Positions 52,701 through 60,466 of a stretch of DNA of 64,000 bases are shown here, piece by piece. The notes below the pieces were generated by a model that had not been told where the DNA came from, made no database searches, and saw only the letters and a list, made by a program, of their open reading frames with translations. Position 1 is the stretch's first letter. The number at the start of each line of letters is the position of its first letter. This DNA is from an uncultured Pseudodesulfovibrio sp. (GTDB lineage: Bacteria > Desulfobacterota > Desulfovibrionia > Desulfovibrionales > Desulfovibrionaceae), in assembly GCF_963664965.1 (NCBI RefSeq), contig NZ_OY761823.1:2374001-2438000 (forward strand), given 5' to 3'. The position numbers and the translations under genes were made by a program.

Positions 52701-53473
52701 ACCAGTCCGCGTTTGGCAAGGGCTGGGAAGCCGCTATTGCCGAACGGACCGAGGAGTCTCCGCTGACGACGTTGGCTGATGTCGATCTGGATGCCGAACG
52801 CGAAGCCTTGCAGACCCGCTTGCATCGTCAGCCTACGGATGAAGAATTCGTCATGTATCTCAACCATCCCGGCGATGCGATTGCGACCATCGAATTCTGT
52901 GAAAAATACGGAAATATCAATAATTTGCCAATTGATGTGTGGTTTGAAGGGCTTGAGAAGGGCGAGGTGCTCGACTTCCAGGGCAACTGTAAGAAGCCGC
53001 ACAGGATGCGTATCCTCGACATCTCTGAACCGGATGAAAACGGCATGGCTGTTGTCAGATATATTCTTGATTCCGAGATCATGAGTCATCAAGTCAAGGT
53101 GGCTGAGCCTGATGTTGGAGGCAAAGAGGTTACTGAAATGGCAGATCCGGCCAACATCTTCCATGTCGGCTCGCCCAGCAATGGTGATCTGTGGGTGACC
53201 CATGTACGTCCCGGCGACAAGGTCAAGGTCGGTGAGGAGCTGTTCAACATCTCCATCATGAAGCAGGAAAAGTCCGTGCTCGCTCCGGTCGATGGTACTG
53301 TTCGCAGGGTTCTCAAATCCGCTAATTACACCGAGGACAAGAAGATGGTTCCGGTGGTGGAAGGAGAGCTTCTGGTTGAACTCGGAGCGGCCGTCGGTAT
53401 CTGCCCCACATGCAAGACCGAAGTGCCGAGTGATGATTATAATTTCTGCCCGAGTTGTGGTCAGAAAATGTAA
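49763..53473 (+). CDS. pyc: Pyruvate carboxylase (divergent, with C-terminal zinc ribbon)
   Basis: 1236 residues; biotin enzyme making oxaloacetate from pyruvate and bicarbonate. Biotin carboxylase 20-470 (KRILVANRGIPARR, ATP loop GGGGGRGIYE, EVNTRLQVEHGITE); carboxyltransferase about 545-900 with DTTTRD, GLKDMAG (carbamylated Lys) and HSHRH metal ligands; biotin carrier at the end with Lys1167 in S-I-M-K-Q. Oddities: IMKQ instead of AMKM around the biotin lysine, and an added zinc ribbon CPTC-x12-CPSC at the very C-terminus. Start is GTG 49763 (AAGGAG close) or ATG 49772. Followed by a gene for PEP synthase. Confidence 0.88.
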   Translation: MNSMQPKSFEKVLEEVQGKRILVANRGIPARRICRSITEMFNAKAIMTATDVDKTSPATSGANELLMLGADPRAYLDLDMVIREAKANDVVAIHPGWGFGAEDDSFPAKCEKAGIIFIGPPQEPMRILGNKVAVRKLALEQGVPVVPGSEGAVSIPEAREIAKEIGFPVMLKAEGGGGGRGIYEVYKDEDLENAFSKASALAQASFGNPRLYVEKLLTSVRHIEIQVIADQHGNVFCFDERDCSVQRNHQKLIEITPSPWPKYTEELRAQLKEYSRRLVSAVGYYSLATVEFLVDAEGVPYLIEVNTRLQVEHGITECRYGIDLVEEQIAIAFGAELRFSEEKTKPYQWAFQCRINCEDPQKNFEPNSGRITRYVSPGGQGIRIDSCVGDGYRFPSNYDSAASLLIAYGNSWLKVVSLMNRALREYMIGGLKTTIPFHCKIIAHQKFIDADYDTNFVRQNYAELMDYSDHEPDSLRMMRLVAEVSALGYNKYVQLGEYRGREDKRVGRFELVHPPKVSSGFEARFKRGMDRDSILDTLRSDREAGVVHMTDTTTRDITQSNSGNRFRLAEDRIVGPSLDKCGFFSLENGGGAHFHVAMLANMTYPFAEAAEWNKFAPNTLKQILVRSTNVLGYKPQPRNVMRLTGEMINEHYDVIRCFDFLNHIENMRPFAEVAMASKKNIFEPAISLSWAKGFDAERYVAVTDEIIRMCSDVAGVSKKQAEKMIILGLKDMAGVCPPRFMTELITAISEKYPELVIHSHRHYTDGLFVPTMGAAAKAGAHIVDVAIGSSVRWYGQGEVLSTASYIEDEIGLKTHLDKDMIRATNFQLKQIMPYYDRYTAPYFQGIDHDVVRHGMPGGATSSSQEGALKQGYIKLLPYMLKFLEGTRKVVRYHDVTPGSQITWNTSFLAVTGAYKRGGEREVRRLLNMLDIVTLCKEGDLTEHERLARLDIYRDSNDAFRNLLLGKFGKLPLGFPEDWVYQSAFGKGWEAAIAERTEESPLTTLADVDLDAEREALQTRLHRQPTDEEFVMYLNHPGDAIATIEFCEKYGNINNLPIDVWFEGLEKGEVLDFQGNCKKPHRMRILDISEPDENGMAVVRYILDSEIMSHQVKVAEPDVGGKEVTEMADPANIFHVGSPSNGDLWVTHVRPGDKVKVGEELFNISIMKQEKSVLAPVDGTVRRVLKSANYTEDKKMVPVVEGELLVELGAAVGICPTCKTEVPSDDYNFCPSCGQKM

Positions 53474-53547
53474 AAGAAAATCCTCTGTGGATCGAAATGG
53501 TCCAATTGGTCAATATGGCTCCATGTATTGAGAGCTGAATGGTAAAA

Positions 53548-53590
53548 ACAAGGCCCGATGTACATAACTGTGCGTCGGGTTTTGTTTTTT
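53548..53590 (+). terminator. Terminator of pyc
   Basis: ACAAGGCCCGATG/CGTCGGGTTTTGT stem with two G-U pairs, T6 tail. Confidence 0.7.
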
Positions 53591-53838
53591 GTTTATTGCT
53601 ATGAGGTGTATTCTTATTGGTCAAGAGCTGATTCGCGTTGTTTTTGTTGTAAGATTTGTCCAATGGTTGGACCAATAGTTTAATTGACGAACTGTATAAT
53701 TACCTTGTAAGCGAGTATTCGAAACTCAAGTCGGGTTTGATCTTTGATTATTCACTTTAAATCGCAGGAAGTCGTTAACAGCGTAGCGTAGCGGATTGGA
53801 ATTTTGCTATGGAACGTACGGTTTCCCGGGAGGATAAA
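53591..53838 (+). promoter_or_regulatory. pyc-ppsA intergenic region with TTGGTC-type repeats and TATAAT
   Basis: Contains a palindrome GTCCAA-TGG-TTGGAC (53658-53672), a TTGGTCAA copy at 53617-53624, and TATAAT at 53695-53700 without a good -35. A related TTGGTCAA sits at 53506-53513 before the pyc terminator. GGGAGG for ppsA is at 53828. Nothing else is seen in this gap. Confidence 0.4.
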
Positions 53839-56800
53839 ATGGCCAAGACCCAGAAGAAAGCCGCCCCGAAGGCAGAAGACAGCAAAGCCGGAAAAGCGGG
53901 TGGAAAAACTGAGAGTCTCAAAAAGAAGTTGGTTCTGAACGGAGCCGACATCAAGAAAATCGGCGAAGAGGCCGAATTGCTCGTTGGCGGTAAAAACTAC
54001 AATACTGCCATTATCAGTCAGGTTGCTGGTATCAGGGCTCCTGAATTCAGGGCTATTTCATCGCATGCGTTTCATACCATTCTTGATGAAACAAAAGTGA
54101 ATGCCGCTGTCGTCCGTGCGACAGTGGAGAAAGAATATAATAATGTTGATTGGTATTCTGATGAAGTCAATCAGGATACCGAATTCCTTCAGAATTTTGT
54201 TCGCGAACTCGGCAAGAAAGTGCGTGAGCAGTCGGCCAAGCAGTCCGGTACTCCCATCAAGTTGCGTACATTCGTCAATAACGTTGTCGAAGGATTCGCG
54301 ACTTCTCCCGAAGGTATTGACCAACTGAGACAGCGCTCCGTGCTGGTTCAGTCGGCCATCCTTTCCGTTGAAGTGCCTGCTGACATCGCCAAGGAAGTCA
54401 AAGGCGCTTATCTTGCTATTTGCAAGGAAGCTGGAATGGATGATGTGCCTGTCGCTGTTCGTTCTTCTGCCGCTGGTGAAGATAGCCGCAAAAAGGCTTT
54501 TGCCGGTCTACAGGATACTTACCTTAATATAGTTGGAGCCGATACCTGTCTGGAAGCATACCACTGGGATTGTGCATCAGCGTACAACCTTCGTTCCATG
54601 ACCTACCGCCGTGAGGCAATTCTTGATGCCATCACCAAGGCGGAGGAGACAGGGGATGATTCCATTGCAGAGAACGCAAAGAAGGAGTGGGCCATCGAGC
54701 ATACTTCCTTGTCCGTGTGTCTCATGCGTATGATCAATCCGGTTATCTCCGGTACCGCGTTTAGTGCGGATACAGCCACCGGTTGTCGTGGAACGGACCG
54801 TAATGACCTTGTTTCCATCGATGCCAGTTACGGCCTTGGTGAGGCTGTTGTCGGTGGCATGGTAACCCCCGATAAATTTTATGTTTTCCAGCGTGACGGC
54901 GGTCGTGAGGTCGTTATCCGTTACATGGGATGCAAAGAGAAGAAAATTGTCTACAAGGAAGACGGCAGCGGCACGCATGTCGTGAAAGTCCCGGACAATG
55001 AAGTTACCCGTTGGGCGCTTTCCATTGCCCAGGCCGAAACTGTCGCTCAGGGCGTTCGGGCTATCTCCAAGGCCTACGACGGCATGATTATGGATACCGA
55101 GTTCTGCATCGACAAGACGGACCGCCTTTGGTTTGTTCAGGCTCGTCCGGAAACTCGTTGGAATGAAGATTTCGAACTTCATCCCGACACCATTTTCATG
55201 CGCCGTCTCGAAGTGGACAAGAAGGCAGTTGATTCTGCCGAGGTTATTCTCGAAGGAAACGGTGCATCCCGCGGTGCCGGACAGGGAACGGTCAAGTATC
55301 TCCGTTCCGCCCTTGAACTGAACAAGATCAATAAGGGTGACATTCTGGCTGCGGAACGCACCGATCCGGACATGGTCCCGGGCATGCGTATTGCCTCTGC
55401 CATTCTGGCCGATGTCGGTGGTGACACCAGTCATGCGGCTATTACGTCCAGAGAGCTTGGCATTCCGGCCATTATCGGTATTCAGCGTCTCGAAGCACTT
55501 CGTTCTCTCGAAGGCCAGCAGGTGACTGTTGATGGTTCTCGCGGCAAAGTATACCGCGGCGAATTGCCGTTGGTGGAAGTTGGCGGCGAAATCAACGTTG
55601 CCGAACTGCCTGCCACCAAGACCAAGGTAGGCCTGATTCTGGCTGACGTTGGTCAGTCCCTGTTCCTGTCCCGTCTGCGTAAGGTGCCTGATTTCGAAGT
55701 CGGCCTGCTGCGGGCAGAGTTCATGCTCGGTAATATTGGTGTTCATCCCATGGCTCTTGAAGCCTATGACAAGGCAGAGCTCAACGATCTGGTTGAAAAT
55801 AAGCTTGAGCAGATGGATACCCGTCTGACCAAGGTGATGAAAGAGCAGCTTGCTGACGGGCTTATTCGTATGCCGCTCAAGCTGCGTGAATACGTGGGCC
55901 TCGTGACTGGGCTGTCTCGCAAGATGGATTCTCTTGCAGAGCAGGAAGGTTCACGCAGTACTGATGAAGTGCTGGCCATGCATCGCAAGCTGCGTGAGAT
56001 GGACCGCAAACTTGATGAACACATCTCTTTTGCCACAGAACGTCTCGATATCCTGAAAACATCCATTGATCTTGATGCTCATGTCGCTGTCATTCTTGGG
56101 TATCACGATATGCTCGAATCCATGCCCGCACAGCATTCCGAAGCCTGGAAGATTCGCAAGGATCATGAACAGATCGTGGCGGAATACGTTGCTCGACTCA
56201 GGGAAGAGCCGGAAGTTGTGGAGTATATCGATCAGGTGACTGCGCTTCGTGAAGAGGTCGCACTCAAGATGGGCCTGAAATCCGAAATGGATGAAGTGGC
56301 TACGCTGCCTGACCGTATTCGCAAAATCCTTGAATCTCGCGGATTCACCACTGGTAAGGAAAATTATATCCAGACCCTTTCTCAGGGATTGGCACTCTTT
56401 GCCATGGCTTTCTACGGAAGCAATATCGTTTACAGAACCACTGACTTCAAGTCGAACGAATACCGCAATCTGCTCGGCGGACTGCTTTTCGAGGCTCATG
56501 AAGACAATCCGATGATCGGTTATCGCGGTGTGTCTCGTAATATTCACGACTGGGAATTGGAAGCCTTCAAGCTTGCACGCGGCATTTACGGCGGAAAGAA
56601 CCTGAGCATCATGTTCCCGTTTGTCCGTACGCTTGAAGAAGCTCGCAGCATGAAGCGTTACCTGAAACAGGTTCACAACCTCGAATCCGGCAAGGATGAT
56701 TTGAAAATCATCCTTATGGCGGAAATACCGAGTAACGCGGTGTTGTGTAAGGAATTCCTCAAGGAAGTGGACGGTTTCTCCATCGGTTCCAATGACATGA

Positions 56801-57429
56801 CGCAGATGGTGCTTGCTACCGATCGTGACAACGCCAGTCTTCAGCATATTTATGATGAAGAAGATCCGGCAGTTGTGTGGGCCATCCTCTCTGCCATTTT
56901 CGCAGGGCAGAAGGTCGGCAAAAAGGTCGGTTTCTGCGGGCAGGGCGTCAGCAACAGCGTCATCCTGCGCGGACTTGTCGCCATTGCCGGTATTGTTTCG
57001 GCTTCTGTTGTGCCGGATACCTACCGTCAGACCAAGTTCGATATGGCTGCGATTGAGGCCGAAGACATCAAGACCCGTGACTTGGGCAAGTGGCTCAAGG
57101 AACAGCACATGGCCAAGCTGCGTGAACTCCTTGAAGCCAACAGCTACGGACATATTCTGAAAAAGTACAAGTCTCCCGAGGACTTCATGGAATGGTACGA
57201 AGGCGAACTGGATCGGTTCAGCGAGCAGCTTCGTGAACACATGGAGACTCCCAAGGAAGAGTTCTACCGTCAGGAAATGGAGCAGTTCCGTTCCATGTTC
57301 CACAAGCCGGTTATCTATGCCAGCTGGGATTGGCATCACACTGTTCAGGATGCAATGCGTCACGCCGGCTTTGAGTCCTTTGAGGAACAGGAACAGGCGT
57401 TGGAGAAGCAGCGCACCAAGCAGTGGTAA
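53839..57429 (+). CDS. ppsA: Phosphoenolpyruvate synthase-related protein, enlarged
   Basis: 1196 residues versus about 790 in E. coli PpsA. N-terminal basic tail (AKTQKKAAPKAED), ATP-grasp PPDK_N domain (VGGKNYNTA, VAVRSSAAGEDSRKKAFAGLQDTYLN, GLGEAVVGGMVTPDKFYVF), phosphohistidine domain with GGDTSHAAITSRELG (His532), and PEP-binding barrel with GSNDMTQM and the acid/base Cys1033 in FCGQGVSN. An extra segment of about 160 residues, predicted coiled coil, lies between 640 and 840, and about 115 residues are added at the C-terminus. ATG 53839 has GGGAGG; an upstream ATG at 53809 is rejected. With PycA and BirA it forms a pyruvate-use block. Confidence 0.85.
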   Translation: MAKTQKKAAPKAEDSKAGKAGGKTESLKKKLVLNGADIKKIGEEAELLVGGKNYNTAIISQVAGIRAPEFRAISSHAFHTILDETKVNAAVVRATVEKEYNNVDWYSDEVNQDTEFLQNFVRELGKKVREQSAKQSGTPIKLRTFVNNVVEGFATSPEGIDQLRQRSVLVQSAILSVEVPADIAKEVKGAYLAICKEAGMDDVPVAVRSSAAGEDSRKKAFAGLQDTYLNIVGADTCLEAYHWDCASAYNLRSMTYRREAILDAITKAEETGDDSIAENAKKEWAIEHTSLSVCLMRMINPVISGTAFSADTATGCRGTDRNDLVSIDASYGLGEAVVGGMVTPDKFYVFQRDGGREVVIRYMGCKEKKIVYKEDGSGTHVVKVPDNEVTRWALSIAQAETVAQGVRAISKAYDGMIMDTEFCIDKTDRLWFVQARPETRWNEDFELHPDTIFMRRLEVDKKAVDSAEVILEGNGASRGAGQGTVKYLRSALELNKINKGDILAAERTDPDMVPGMRIASAILADVGGDTSHAAITSRELGIPAIIGIQRLEALRSLEGQQVTVDGSRGKVYRGELPLVEVGGEINVAELPATKTKVGLILADVGQSLFLSRLRKVPDFEVGLLRAEFMLGNIGVHPMALEAYDKAELNDLVENKLEQMDTRLTKVMKEQLADGLIRMPLKLREYVGLVTGLSRKMDSLAEQEGSRSTDEVLAMHRKLREMDRKLDEHISFATERLDILKTSIDLDAHVAVILGYHDMLESMPAQHSEAWKIRKDHEQIVAEYVARLREEPEVVEYIDQVTALREEVALKMGLKSEMDEVATLPDRIRKILESRGFTTGKENYIQTLSQGLALFAMAFYGSNIVYRTTDFKSNEYRNLLGGLLFEAHEDNPMIGYRGVSRNIHDWELEAFKLARGIYGGKNLSIMFPFVRTLEEARSMKRYLKQVHNLESGKDDLKIILMAEIPSNAVLCKEFLKEVDGFSIGSNDMTQMVLATDRDNASLQHIYDEEDPAVVWAILSAIFAGQKVGKKVGFCGQGVSNSVILRGLVAIAGIVSASVVPDTYRQTKFDMAAIEAEDIKTRDLGKWLKEQHMAKLRELLEANSYGHILKKYKSPEDFMEWYEGELDRFSEQLREHMETPKEEFYRQEMEQFRSMFHKPVIYASWDWHHTVQDAMRHAGFESFEEQEQALEKQRTKQW

Positions 57430-57453
57430 GCTTCGATCCTCAATAAGATAATA

Positions 57454-57486
57454 AAAAGGCCCTGTCATTTGACAGGGCCTTTTTTT
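57454..57486 (+). terminator. Terminator of ppsA
   Basis: AAAAGGCCCTGTC/GACAGGGCCTTTT perfect stem, ATTT loop, T-tail; also usable for the convergent small gene. Confidence 0.9.
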
Positions 57487-57504
57487 ATTAATTCTGACAA
57501 GTAG

Positions 57505-57798
57505 TTAAGCTATCTTGTTGGCGATCGAACCTATTCCGCTCATGAGTGTGCTGTTGATTGCCTGCTGAACGTCGACGTCGGTACCAGTGGAGGTGAAGTC
57601 TGGGCCGGATCCAATATAGTCACTTGTTCGTGAGGCTACTTCGGCACCGATGATGGTCTGTTCCATGGCATCGGCTCCATTCTCATTCAGTCCGGACATG
57701 ACTGTGCTGACAGTATCCTTGACGGATTCCATGCCGGCCAATTGATCATTTATTCCTGCTGAAGCGATGCTCATTGATGCCATGCTGATATCTGACAT
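57505..57798 (-). CDS. Small YjfB-like putative motility protein
   Basis: 97 residues. GGGAG upstream of ATG 57798 defines the start; the frame upstream belongs to noncoding sequence. The opening MSDISMASMSIASAGINDQL...MESVKDTV recalls YjfB (putative motility protein), with short Ser/Ala-rich helix repeats; the rest is longer than YjfB and ends ...LMSGIGSIANKIA. 121 bases downstream of flaG on the same strand and probably on the same sigma-28 transcript. Assignment weak. Confidence 0.6.
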   Translation of the reverse strand: MSDISMASMSIASAGINDQLAGMESVKDTVSTVMSGLNENGADAMEQTIIGAEVASRTSDYIGSGPDFTSTGTDVDVQQAINSTLMSGIGSIANKIA

Positions 57799-57866
57799 GC
57801 GATTCTCCCAGTTTATTTCCACTATAAATATGCACCAGGAGTGAACGATTTGCAAGCGCATGTAAG

Positions 57867-57897
57867 TACACCCCACCGCCATGGCGGGGTGTACTTG
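57867..57897 (-). other. Perfect hairpin between flaG and the small motility gene
   Basis: AGTACACCCC/GGGGTGTACT arms around ACCGCCATGGC; lacks a T-tract on either strand, so probably not a simple terminator. Possibly an RNA-processing or stability element. Confidence 0.45.
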
Positions 57898-57919
57898 TTG
57901 AGTCGTGTGTGCTTAGGCT

Positions 57920-58312
57920 CTAGGAAGTTTCGTCAAGAAATCCACGATCAAGATTTTTGAGTGATTCTGAGAGTTTGATAACCTCATCACTAGGAATCTT
58001 GCGAATGACTTTGCCGTCGTTGTCGACAATCTCGACTTGGACAAGGTCTTTTTCTTCCAGAACGTTGAAACTGAGCTTGACGTTATTGGCCTCAAGCTGC
58101 TTTTCCGCTTCTGTGACAAGCGCCTTGATCTGGTCTGTAGAAGGACTGTTGTGCTGCTTGTCCTTTTGTGCGTTTTCCTGCTTGTGTACTGCTTCTGCAC
58201 TCAACCTGTTGCCGTCCTTAGCGCCAAGTGGTTCAGCCACAGCCTGAGCTGAGTGCGTACTTTCCGTACGGTACCCCTGCTTCACATCATTTCTTATTTC
58301 TGGGATATTCAT
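57920..58312 (-). CDS. flaG: Flagellar protein FlaG
   Basis: 130 residues. C-terminal FlaG domain: LSFNVLEEKDLVQVEIVDNDGKVIRKIPSDEVIKLSESLK, matching the family block (lRFxxheexxxxvvxVvdxxtgEVIRqIPpee). The N-terminal half is disordered and rich in Gln/Lys. FlaG affects flagellar filament length. ATG 58312 is set by GGGAG; the 10-residue upstream extension is rejected. Sigma-28 promoter begins 60 bases upstream. Confidence 0.9.
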   Translation of the reverse strand: MNIPEIRNDVKQGYRTESTHSAQAVAEPLGAKDGNRLSAEAVHKQENAQKDKQHNSPSTDQIKALVTEAEKQLEANNVKLSFNVLEEKDLVQVEIVDNDGKVIRKIPSDEVIKLSESLKNLDRGFLDETS

Positions 58313-58371
58313 GGTCTCCCTCCCTGGTGTTACACGAATCATCCCGGCCTGATTTGCCGCTTACGTTCAAT

Positions 58372-58398
58372 TTATCGGCAAAAATAAGTAAAACTTTA
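58372..58398 (-). promoter_or_regulatory. Consensus sigma-28 (FliA) promoter of flaG
   Basis: On the minus strand TAAAGTTT (58398-58391), exactly 11 bases, GCCGATAA (58379-58372): a 16/16 match to the E. coli FliA consensus. Confidence 0.95.
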
Positions 58399-58454
58399 GG
58401 GGGGGCGGTGGATTAAGAAAGGTCAAGATATTTAAGGCGTATATTTTAAACAGA

Positions 58455-58483
58455 TTGACGAAGTGATGAAATTTTTATAAGGT
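58455..58483 (+). promoter_or_regulatory. Candidate sigma-70 promoter of the DUF342-mot operon
   Basis: TTGACG (58455-58460), 17 bases, TAAGGT (58478-58483), about 90 bases before the start of the DUF342 gene. Confidence 0.4.
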
Positions 58484-58574
58484 TTCGGCGTTAATAAAAA
58501 GTCTTTAAATTCAGATATTTGTTTTCTGATTGTGGCGAAGTTGTTTTTGTCGACATTTATTCCTTTCGAGATAC

Positions 58575-59690
58575 ATGCCCTTTTTGTTGAAACATCATTT
58601 TGATCCGGATTTGGATTGTCAGCATCTCACCCCGAAGCAACAGGACGACGGGAGTGTTGATCATTATGATTTGAGTTTTGTTCAAAATGTTGAAGCAGGG
58701 TGTGTTATTGCCGAATGGGGCGATCTTTCGGATGGGGAAAAAGCAGATCCACGATTTGTTTTTGATAAAAAGGTTTTCCCTGCCGGAAAAGGGACTGGGA
58801 TTAAACGGAAGCATCCTGACAAGCTGTATGCTGCTGTCAACGGATGGGTAACGTATAGAGATGATAAAATTGTTGTCCTTGAGTCCCTTGTGGTACCTGA
58901 AGAAGTTGATTTTCATACCGGGAATATTTGTTTTATTGGAAATTTGACTATTGGCGGAGGGGTTCGAACCGGCTTTGTCGTACAGGGACGGGATGTGACA
59001 ATTCAGGGGCAGATTGAGGCTGCCTCAATTGAAGCCTTGCAGGAGCTGAATTGTCGTGGCGGAGTCAAGGGGGCCAAGGAGGCTTTTCTTGAATCCGGGA
59101 AAAGTATGAAGCTGTCCTTTTGTGAATACGCTACCTTGAAATCCGGTGAGGATATTCTGGTAAAGGGTGCTTTGATGCACAGCAACGTGTATGCCGGAAG
59201 AAGACTTGCCGTTGGCGGCAGGCTTACCGGAGGCTCCATTTATAGTCACGAGTATGTCTATGTAGGAGAACAGCTTGGTGGTGGATTGGATACGCATACC
59301 TCCGTGGTAATTGGGTATAACCCCATCCTTCTTTATGCTGATGCTGAATACAACAGGCGTATCAAACGATTGCATGCCAATATCGCTTCATTCGAGAAAT
59401 TGTTGAATAAAAGCGATGATCATCGTGAAGAATATCAGCCAAAGTTACAGGCGGCCTTGAAGGAACTTGACTTGTTGAAGTTGCTGAAGGTCAAGTTGTG
59501 GGAAGGAATACAGGGAACAGAGCAGCTGGATCAATGCAAGGTACTTGTACCCGGCGTCGTCAAGCCAGGGGTGGAAATAAGTATCGGATCAGCGTATCTC
59601 AAAGTGGATGACTTCCTTGAGGATGTTTTTTTCTATTACGAAAATCATGAAGTAAAAATTGGTGCTTCCACCAAACAACTGCAAAGATAA
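58575..59690 (+). CDS. DUF342 (FapA-like) protein
   Basis: 371 residues. Central beta-helix repeats (GNICFIGNLTIGGGVRTGFVVQGRDVTIQGQIEAASIEALQEL...GEDILVKGALMHSNVYAGRRLAVGGRLTGGSIYSHEYVYVGEQLG) and a coiled-coil C-terminal stalk (about 275-325), the DUF342/FapA layout seen in polymer-forming and flagellar-position proteins. The start at 58575 has a weak ribosome site. Three bases before motA, so in one operon with the stator genes; a motility role is inferred from that. Confidence 0.82.
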   Translation: MPFLLKHHFDPDLDCQHLTPKQQDDGSVDHYDLSFVQNVEAGCVIAEWGDLSDGEKADPRFVFDKKVFPAGKGTGIKRKHPDKLYAAVNGWVTYRDDKIVVLESLVVPEEVDFHTGNICFIGNLTIGGGVRTGFVVQGRDVTIQGQIEAASIEALQELNCRGGVKGAKEAFLESGKSMKLSFCEYATLKSGEDILVKGALMHSNVYAGRRLAVGGRLTGGSIYSHEYVYVGEQLGGGLDTHTSVVIGYNPILLYADAEYNRRIKRLHANIASFEKLLNKSDDHREEYQPKLQAALKELDLLKLLKVKLWEGIQGTEQLDQCKVLVPGVVKPGVEISIGSAYLKVDDFLEDVFFYYENHEVKIGASTKQLQR

Positions 59691-59693
59691 TTT

Positions 59694-60446
59694 ATGGATA
59701 TTGCAACATTAATAGGTCTTGTGGGCGCGTTCGGTCTTGTTCTTACCACCATTTTCATGGGGGGAAATGCGGCTGGATTTGTTGACGTGCCGTCAGTTGT
59801 CGTTGTCATCGGCGGGACGTTTGCCGTTACTTTTGTCATGTTTCCCATGAATGTCGTTATCGGTACCATCAAGGTCGGATTGAAGACGCTACTTTTCAAG
59901 TCCAATGACCCGCAGGACATCATTCGTCAAATAACGAATCTTGCCGATACAGCTCGAAAAGAGAGTCTGGTTGCTCTTGAGAAAGTGGGCATTGAAGATC
60001 CATTCCTCAAGAAAGGTGTCATGCTTGTCGTAGACGGTTCAAGTGAGGCTCTGGTTCGATCTGTCATGGAAATCGAGTTGGAATTCATGAAGCAGCGTCA
60101 TCGTCAGGGACAAGCTGTTTTCAAAGGGATGGGGACCATGGCACCTGCATTCGGCATGATCGGTACTTTGATCGGTCTGGTCAACATGCTTTCCAACCTC
60201 TCTGATCCTTCGTCCATTGGACCAGCCATGGCCGTAGCATTGCTGACCACTTTTTATGGTGCAGTTATGGCAAACTGTGTTTTTCTGCCCCTAGCCACCA
60301 AGCTGGAGGAACGTTCTGCCGAAGACGCCCTGTTTATGCAGATAATGATTGAGGGGGTTTCTTCGTTGCAGCGAGGAGATCACCCCACCGTGGTCAAAGA
60401 GAAGCTTCAGGCCTTTTTGTCGCCCGCCATACGTGAGGAATCCTAG
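59694..60446 (+). CDS. motA: Flagellar motor stator protein MotA
   Basis: 250-residue inner-membrane stator subunit with four membrane helices. IATLIGLVGAFGLVL and GTFAVTFVMFPM at the N-terminus, long cytoplasmic loop containing LVRSVMEIELEFMKQRHRQG (charged rotor-contact residues), GTMAPAFGMIGTLIGLVNMLSNLSDPSSIGPAMAVALLTTFYGA. Closest to the sodium-type PomA in its motifs. Followed by two motB genes. Confidence 0.95.
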   Translation: MDIATLIGLVGAFGLVLTTIFMGGNAAGFVDVPSVVVVIGGTFAVTFVMFPMNVVIGTIKVGLKTLLFKSNDPQDIIRQITNLADTARKESLVALEKVGIEDPFLKKGVMLVVDGSSEALVRSVMEIELEFMKQRHRQGQAVFKGMGTMAPAFGMIGTLIGLVNMLSNLSDPSSIGPAMAVALLTTFYGAVMANCVFLPLATKLEERSAEDALFMQIMIEGVSSLQRGDHPTVVKEKLQAFLSPAIREES

Positions 60447-60466
60447 GATTCGTCGCAGGAGTTGCA

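Noticed and set aside
55951-57468. 505-codon minus-strand frame over ppsA
   Set aside because: Antisense shadow; no RBS or domain pattern.
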